From the NCBI GenBank assembly GCA_030146905.1, contig JASLAV010000134.1, positions 1 through 8,141 on the forward strand: 8,141 nucleotides of DNA, in the 5' to 3' direction. Shown piece by piece: positions 5,857 to 8,141 of the stretch; positions within the stretch are counted from its first letter, which is position 1, and every line of letters starts with the position of its first letter. The position numbers and the translations under genes are program-made. The stretch comes from Lentzea sp. Its GTDB lineage: Bacteria; Actinomycetota; Actinomycetes; Mycobacteriales; Pseudonocardiaceae. Under the pieces are notes generated by a model. That model saw nothing but the letters and a program-made list of their open reading frames with translations, was not told the DNA's origin and searched no databases.

Positions 5857-5910
5857 TCCTACGCGAAGGTCCTGGACGGACGGCGGGAGAGCTGAACCAA
5901 GGGATCAACC
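5857..5910 (+). pseudogene. Frameshifted remnant of an integrase C-terminal tail
   Basis: The stretch from 5860 reads Y-A-K-V-L-D-G-R-R-E, matching the tail of the intact integrase from its nucleophilic tyrosine on (Y440-A-K-V-L-D-G-Q-R-E). At DNA level 27 of the first 31 bases match those from 4589. One base is then missing, so the original frame stops at 5893-5895, but similarity resumes in the shifted frame (L-N-Q-G-I-N against S-N-Q-K-I-D), with the shared blocks GAACCA and GATC. Upstream of 5857 I see no clear integrase similarity. It is most simply the relic of an earlier related element at this spot; a duplicated int end flanking the cargo is the alternative. Confidence 0.7.
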
Positions 5911-5964
5911 GCGAGGTTGGACAGCCACGAGAGACCATGTTCGCGCAGGTAGACTCACATGAAC

Positions 5965-6000
5965 GAGCCCCCGGCGATGACCTCGCCGGGGGCTCTTCTT
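5965..6000 (+). terminator. Perfect 13-bp intrinsic terminator at the chromosome side
   Basis: GAGCCCCCGGCGA (5965-5977) and TCGCCGGGGGCTC (5983-5995) are perfectly complementary, with the loop TGACC, followed by TTCTT and further T-rich bases. The T-tract is on + only, so it ends + transcripts, such as those of the cargo pair, ahead of the convergent ddaH. It may be the native terminator of whatever gene stood here before insertion. Confidence 0.85.
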
Positions 6001-6058
6001 GTTCCACGCATGTTCCAGAGACAGCCGCAGAAGGCGGCAGTCAGCGACAGACGGTGAC

Positions 6059-6083
6059 CTGCCAACGCTGACGTCGTTGGCAG
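6059..6083 (-). terminator. Hairpin downstream of ddaH, possible factor-assisted terminator
   Basis: CTGCCAACG (6059-6067) and CGTTGGCAG (6075-6083) pair perfectly over 9 bp around a 7-base loop, 72 bases beyond the ddaH stop. There is no T-tract on either strand, so termination is only a guess; actinobacterial hairpins without U-runs sometimes play this role. Confidence 0.4.
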
Positions 6084-6154
6084 CATCGGAGCAGGTCAAC
6101 CGACATATGAGGCCTTCAAGCAGGAACTGCGGAACGGCACTGCGTGTGCGAGGT

Positions 6155-7039
6155 CTAGCCGCGCAGTTCCATCGTGCAGCACTTCGGGCCGCCGCCCGAC
6201 TTGCGCAGCTCCGAGATGTCGACGAACACGGGCTCGAACCCGCGCCGAGCCACCTGCTCGGCCAAGTGCGTGGCCTCAAGAGGCATGACGACGTGCTTGC
6301 CGTCGGACACAGCGTTGAGCCCGAGGCAGACGGCGTCGGCGTCGTCGGCGATCACGGCATCCGGGAACAGGCGCCGCAGAACCCGCTGAGACCCGGGGGA
6401 GAACGCCTCCGGGTAGTACGCGACCAGGGGCGAGGGAGACTGGTCGTCGAGCATGAACAGCGCCACGTCGAGGTGGTAGAAGCGCGGGTCGACCAGCTGC
6501 AGGGACACGACGGGGACGCCCAGGACCTCCTGCGCCTCGGCGTGCGCCCCGGGATCGGTGCGGAAGCCCGTGCCGGCCAGCAGCAGTGAGCCGGTCCAGG
6601 TGAAGTCGCCCTCCGCCTCGTTCACCGCGGTGGGCATGACCACGGAGTTGTAGCCGGCGCCCAGGAACCAACGGCGGAAGTGGTCGGCCTCTGCTGAGCG
6701 CTGGGAGGCGCGGAAGCGGGAGCCCAGGACCCTGCCGTCGATCACCGTGCCGCTGTTGGCCGCGAAGACCATGTCCGGGAGGCCGGGGACCGGGTCGATC
6801 ACCTGCACCTCGTGGCCCAGGCGCTCGTAGGTCTCCTTCAGGGCCGTCCACTGCTCCAGGGCCAGCGAGGTGCTGGTGGGGCGGGTCGGATCCATCCACG
6901 GGTTGATGGCGTACTCCACCGTGAAGTACGTCGGCGGGCACATGAGGTACCGACGGGTGGTCGGCATGCGCGTCGGCGCTAGGGGCGTGGCGATGTCGAG
7001 CGTGATCGGCTCGCCGGGCCCGGAGATGGATACCGTCAT
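6155..7039 (-). CDS. ddaH: Dimethylargininase-type hydrolase of the guanidino-group-modifying superfamily
   Basis: The enzyme is expected to hydrolyse NG,NG-dimethylarginine, or a related guanidino compound, to citrulline and an amine in the cytosol. The 294-residue product has the superfamily active-site elements in order: D89-M-V-F-A-A-N95, E143-G-D145-F-T-W, F187-Y-H189-L-D191-V and, near the C-terminus, G283-G-G-P-K-C-C-T-M-E, with the nucleophilic cysteine C287 or C288. No cysteine, histidine or acidic residue of the triad is missing. ATG 7039 is chosen because a promoter-like -10 ends seven bases before it, as in leaderless transcripts; an ATG at 7069 would add ten residues. It is divergent from an Lrp/AsnC regulator, the arrangement seen for the Rv2323c-Rv2324 pair of M. 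tuberculosis, where rocD genes follow. Substrate identity (dimethylarginine versus arginine) cannot be read from sequence. Confidence 0.88.
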   Translation of the reverse strand: MTVSISGPGEPITLDIATPLAPTRMPTTRRYLMCPPTYFTVEYAINPWMDPTRPTSTSLALEQWTALKETYERLGHEVQVIDPVPGLPDMVFAANSGTVIDGRVLGSRFRASQRSAEADHFRRWFLGAGYNSVVMPTAVNEAEGDFTWTGSLLLAGTGFRTDPGAHAEAQEVLGVPVVSLQLVDPRFYHLDVALFMLDDQSPSPLVAYYPEAFSPGSQRVLRRLFPDAVIADDADAVCLGLNAVSDGKHVVMPLEATHLAEQVARRGFEPVFVDISELRKSGGGPKCCTMELRG

Positions 7040-7046
7040 GGATCGA

Positions 7047-7076
7047 AATGTAAAGCCCCGTTGGACCATCGAACAA
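7047..7076 (-). promoter_or_regulatory. Promoter of ddaH, probably leaderless
   Basis: Read on -, TTGTTC (complement of 7071-7076) and TACATT (complement of 7047-7052) are 18 bases apart, and the -10 ends exactly seven bases before ATG 7039. No ribosome binding site precedes that ATG, which fits a leaderless mRNA starting at or next to the A of ATG. Confidence 0.55.
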
Positions 7077-7101
7077 CGCCGCGACATTGCGTGATCTGGG
7101 G

Positions 7102-7107
7102 CAGAAT
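7102..7107 (+). promoter_or_regulatory. -10 element of a leaderless promoter for the Lrp-type gene
   Basis: CAGAAT lies exactly seven bases before GTG 7115, which has no usable ribosome binding site, so transcription probably starts at the GTG. No clear -35 is seen at normal spacing, which would suit an activator-dependent promoter. The element sits among the repeats TTGCGTG (7087-7093, 7109-7115) and ACATT/AATGT (7084-7088, 7105-7109). Confidence 0.45.
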
Positions 7108-7114
7108 GTTGCGT

Positions 7115-7555
7115 GTGGACAGCATCGACCAGCGAATCATTTCGTGCCTCATGGCCAACGCTCGCTCCAGCTACGCGGAGATCGGCAAGGAGGTGGGGCT
7201 GAGCGCGCCCGCGGTGAAGCGGCGGGTGGACAAGTTGCTGGACAACGGCGTGCTCAGGGGGTTCACGGCGGTGGTCGACCCCGAGGCTCTCGGGTGGGGC
7301 ACGGAGGCCTTCGTCGAGGTGCACTGCAAGGGGAACGTCGCGCCGCACGACATCCAGCACCGGCTGGAGCCGATGGCCGAGGTCAGTGCCGCTTACACGG
7401 TGTCGGGGGCCGCTGACGCGATCGTGCACCTCCGCGCGGCCGACATCCACCACCTGGAGACCGCTCTCGAGCGGTTGCGCGCTGTCGAGATCATCGACCG
7501 GACGGTGTCCACGGTCGTGCTGTCCCGGCTCCTGGACCGGCCGATCGCGCCCTAA
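7115..7555 (+). CDS. Lrp/AsnC-family transcriptional regulator
   Basis: This 146-residue protein (from GTG 7115) has the two Lrp/AsnC domains. The first is an N-terminal helix-turn-helix at about 4-50, D5-Q-R-I-I-S-C-L then Y20-A-E-I-G-K-E-V-G-L-S-A-P-A-V-K-R-R-V. The second is an effector-binding RAM domain at about 62-136 with the G98-A-A-D-A-I-V-H-L segment typical of the ligand and oligomer interface. Such regulators form dimers to octamers that wrap DNA and respond to amino acids. Divergent position suggests it controls ddaH in response to arginine, ornithine or a related compound. GTG 7115 fits the family's usual N-terminus and a leaderless promoter; ATG 7106 and ATG 7061 would add residues without a ribosome binding site. 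The downstream crotonase gene begins ten bases after its stop. Confidence 0.9.
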   Translation: MDSIDQRIISCLMANARSSYAEIGKEVGLSAPAVKRRVDKLLDNGVLRGFTAVVDPEALGWGTEAFVEVHCKGNVAPHDIQHRLEPMAEVSAAYTVSGAADAIVHLRAADIHHLETALERLRAVEIIDRTVSTVVLSRLLDRPIAP

Positions 7556-7565
7556 GGTTCGGGCC

Positions 7566-8141
7566 ATGGCTGAGGTTCTGCTGGAGCTGCACGACTCCGT
7601 CGCCGTCATCACGATCAACGACCCCGACCGGCGCAACGCGCTGACGATCGACCTGTCGCAGGAGCTGGCCGACAAGGTCGCGCAGGCGGAGCGGGAGGCC
7701 GGCGCGCTGGTCATCACGGGGGCGCCGCCCGCGTTCTGCGCCGGTGCGGACCTCACGCAGCTCGGCAACTCCAAGGACGAGGGCCTCAAGAAGATCTACA
7801 AGGGCTTCCTCGCGGTGGCGGGGGCCGCCATTCCCACGATCGCCGCGGTCAACGGCGCCGCGGTCGGTGCAGGGCTCAACCTCGCGCTGGCCGCCGACGT
7901 GAGGATCGCCGGGCCCAAGGCCCGGTTCGACGCGCGGTTCCTGCAGCTCGGGATCCACCCCGGCGGCGGCATGACGTGGATGCTGCAGAGGATCGCCGGA
8001 CCGCAGACCGCCACCGCCATGACGCTCTTCGGCCAGATCCTCGACGCCGACGAGGCGGTCGCCAGGGGGCTCGCCTACGCCAAGGCGGAGGACCCGCTGG
8101 CAGTGGCGAAGGAGTTCGCGAAGCACTCCGCCGAAGCTCCA
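7566..8141 (+). CDS. Crotonase (enoyl-CoA hydratase/isomerase) family protein, 3' end cut
   Basis: The frame is open from ATG 7566 to the window end, giving 192 residues; family members usually run to about 240-260, so perhaps 50-70 are missing. Crotonase features are the first oxyanion-hole segment A56-F-C-A-G-A-D-L, the second A94-V-N-G-A-A-V-G-A-G-L, and D111-V-R-I-A leading to L128-G-I-H-P-G-G-G. The two catalytic glutamates of classical hydratase (144 and 164 of rat mitochondrial enzyme) align with N105 and F125, so ordinary hydration of enoyl-CoA is doubtful. It probably binds an acyl-CoA thioester and catalyses another crotonase reaction, or none. The gene follows the Lrp-type regulator by ten bases, with only a weak AAGG (7554-7557) before the ATG, so the two are probably co-transcribed. 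Confidence 0.9.
   Translation, partial: MAEVLLELHDSVAVITINDPDRRNALTIDLSQELADKVAQAEREAGALVITGAPPAFCAGADLTQLGNSKDEGLKKIYKGFLAVAGAAIPTIAAVNGAAVGAGLNLALAADVRIAGPKARFDARFLQLGIHPGGGMTWMLQRIAGPQTATAMTLFGQILDADEAVARGLAYAKAEDPLAVAKEFAKHSAEAP

Larger units (their letters stand above)
1..5895 (+). mobile_element. Right-hand part of a pSAM2-type actinomycete integrative and conjugative element (AICE)
   Basis: The order spd-like membrane genes, RepSA-type initiator, excisionase, tyrosine integrase, all on one strand with overlapping starts and stops, is the diagnostic AICE backbone. The left end, including any TraB/FtsK-like translocase and the other attachment site, is outside the window. The integrase stop at 4663 is the last certain element gene. 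The end at 5895 is a guess that counts the cargo pair and the integrase-tail remnant as element-derived; the true junction could be anywhere from 4664 to about 5960. No tRNA gene or duplicated tRNA 3' end was found to fix it. Confidence 0.8.
5794..6154. other. Gene-free junction between element cargo and chromosomal ddaH
   Basis: This 361-base stretch holds no intact gene. From left to right it contains a stretch without recognisable similarity, a frameshifted integrase tail (5857-5910), a short hairpin CAACC-GCGA-GGTTG (5906-5919), a perfect terminator (5965-6000), a 9-bp hairpin without T-tract (6059-6083) and the left arm of an inverted repeat around the ddaH stop. It probably contains the element-chromosome boundary. 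Confidence 0.55.

Noticed and set aside
5838..6071. 77-codon open frame on + across the junction
   Set aside because: Only its first third resembles the shifted integrase tail; it then runs through the terminator stem and has no ribosome binding site.
5999..6589. 196-codon open frame on + opposite ddaH
   Set aside because: It overlaps the well-supported ddaH on the other strand and its translation shows no domain, only GC-driven composition.
7040..7789. Upstream extension of the ddaH frame to a 544-codon gene on -
   Set aside because: The extension runs opposite the Lrp-type gene and the crotonase start and shows no domain; the ddaH family start and a promoter fit ATG 7039.
1..8141. CRISPR array, insertion sequence ends, rRNA or riboswitch
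   Set aside because: No regularly spaced repeats, transposase motifs, rRNA segments or known aptamer folds were seen on either strand.

Overview
The window comes from a GC-rich actinomycete, most likely of the Pseudonocardiales (Saccharopolyspora/Amycolatopsis/Saccharothrix type). This rests on the third-position GC bias, GTG starts, the protein families present and the scarcity of TTA codons; no rRNA or other taxonomic marker is present. It spans one end of an actinomycete integrative and conjugative element (AICE) and the chromosome beside it.

Left part (about 1-4663, all on +): the AICE backbone. A coupled cassette comes first: an unrecognised protein cut by the window edge, a WhiB-like iron-sulfur regulator, a 61-residue membrane protein and a SpdB/DUF2637-like four-helix membrane protein. 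A strong terminator follows, overlapped by a second hairpin that covers the start of the next ribosome binding site. Next is a RepSA-type HUH rolling-circle replication initiator, then an overlapping excisionase and a tyrosine integrase. The logic is that of pSAM2-like elements: Int and Xis move the element in and out of the chromosome, Rep amplifies the excised circle, and Spd-like proteins help it spread through the mycelium. The TraB/FtsK translocase expected for such elements would lie left of the window.

Middle part (4664-5995): a 237-base leader with repeats, then two overlapping cargo genes, a DUF4429/PH-like protein and a multi-helix membrane protein with two TTA codons. Beyond them lies a short frameshifted copy of an integrase C-terminal tail, then a perfect 13-bp terminator. 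The spot therefore seems to have been entered by such elements more than once. I could not find a tRNA gene or an att core.

Right part (6000-8141): apparently resident chromosome. A dimethylargininase-type gene (ddaH) on - is divergent from an Lrp/AsnC regulator on +; both look leaderless and share a 75-bp intergenic region with repeated motifs. Ten bases after the regulator begins a crotonase-family gene, cut by the window end, that lacks both glutamates of classical enoyl-CoA hydratase.
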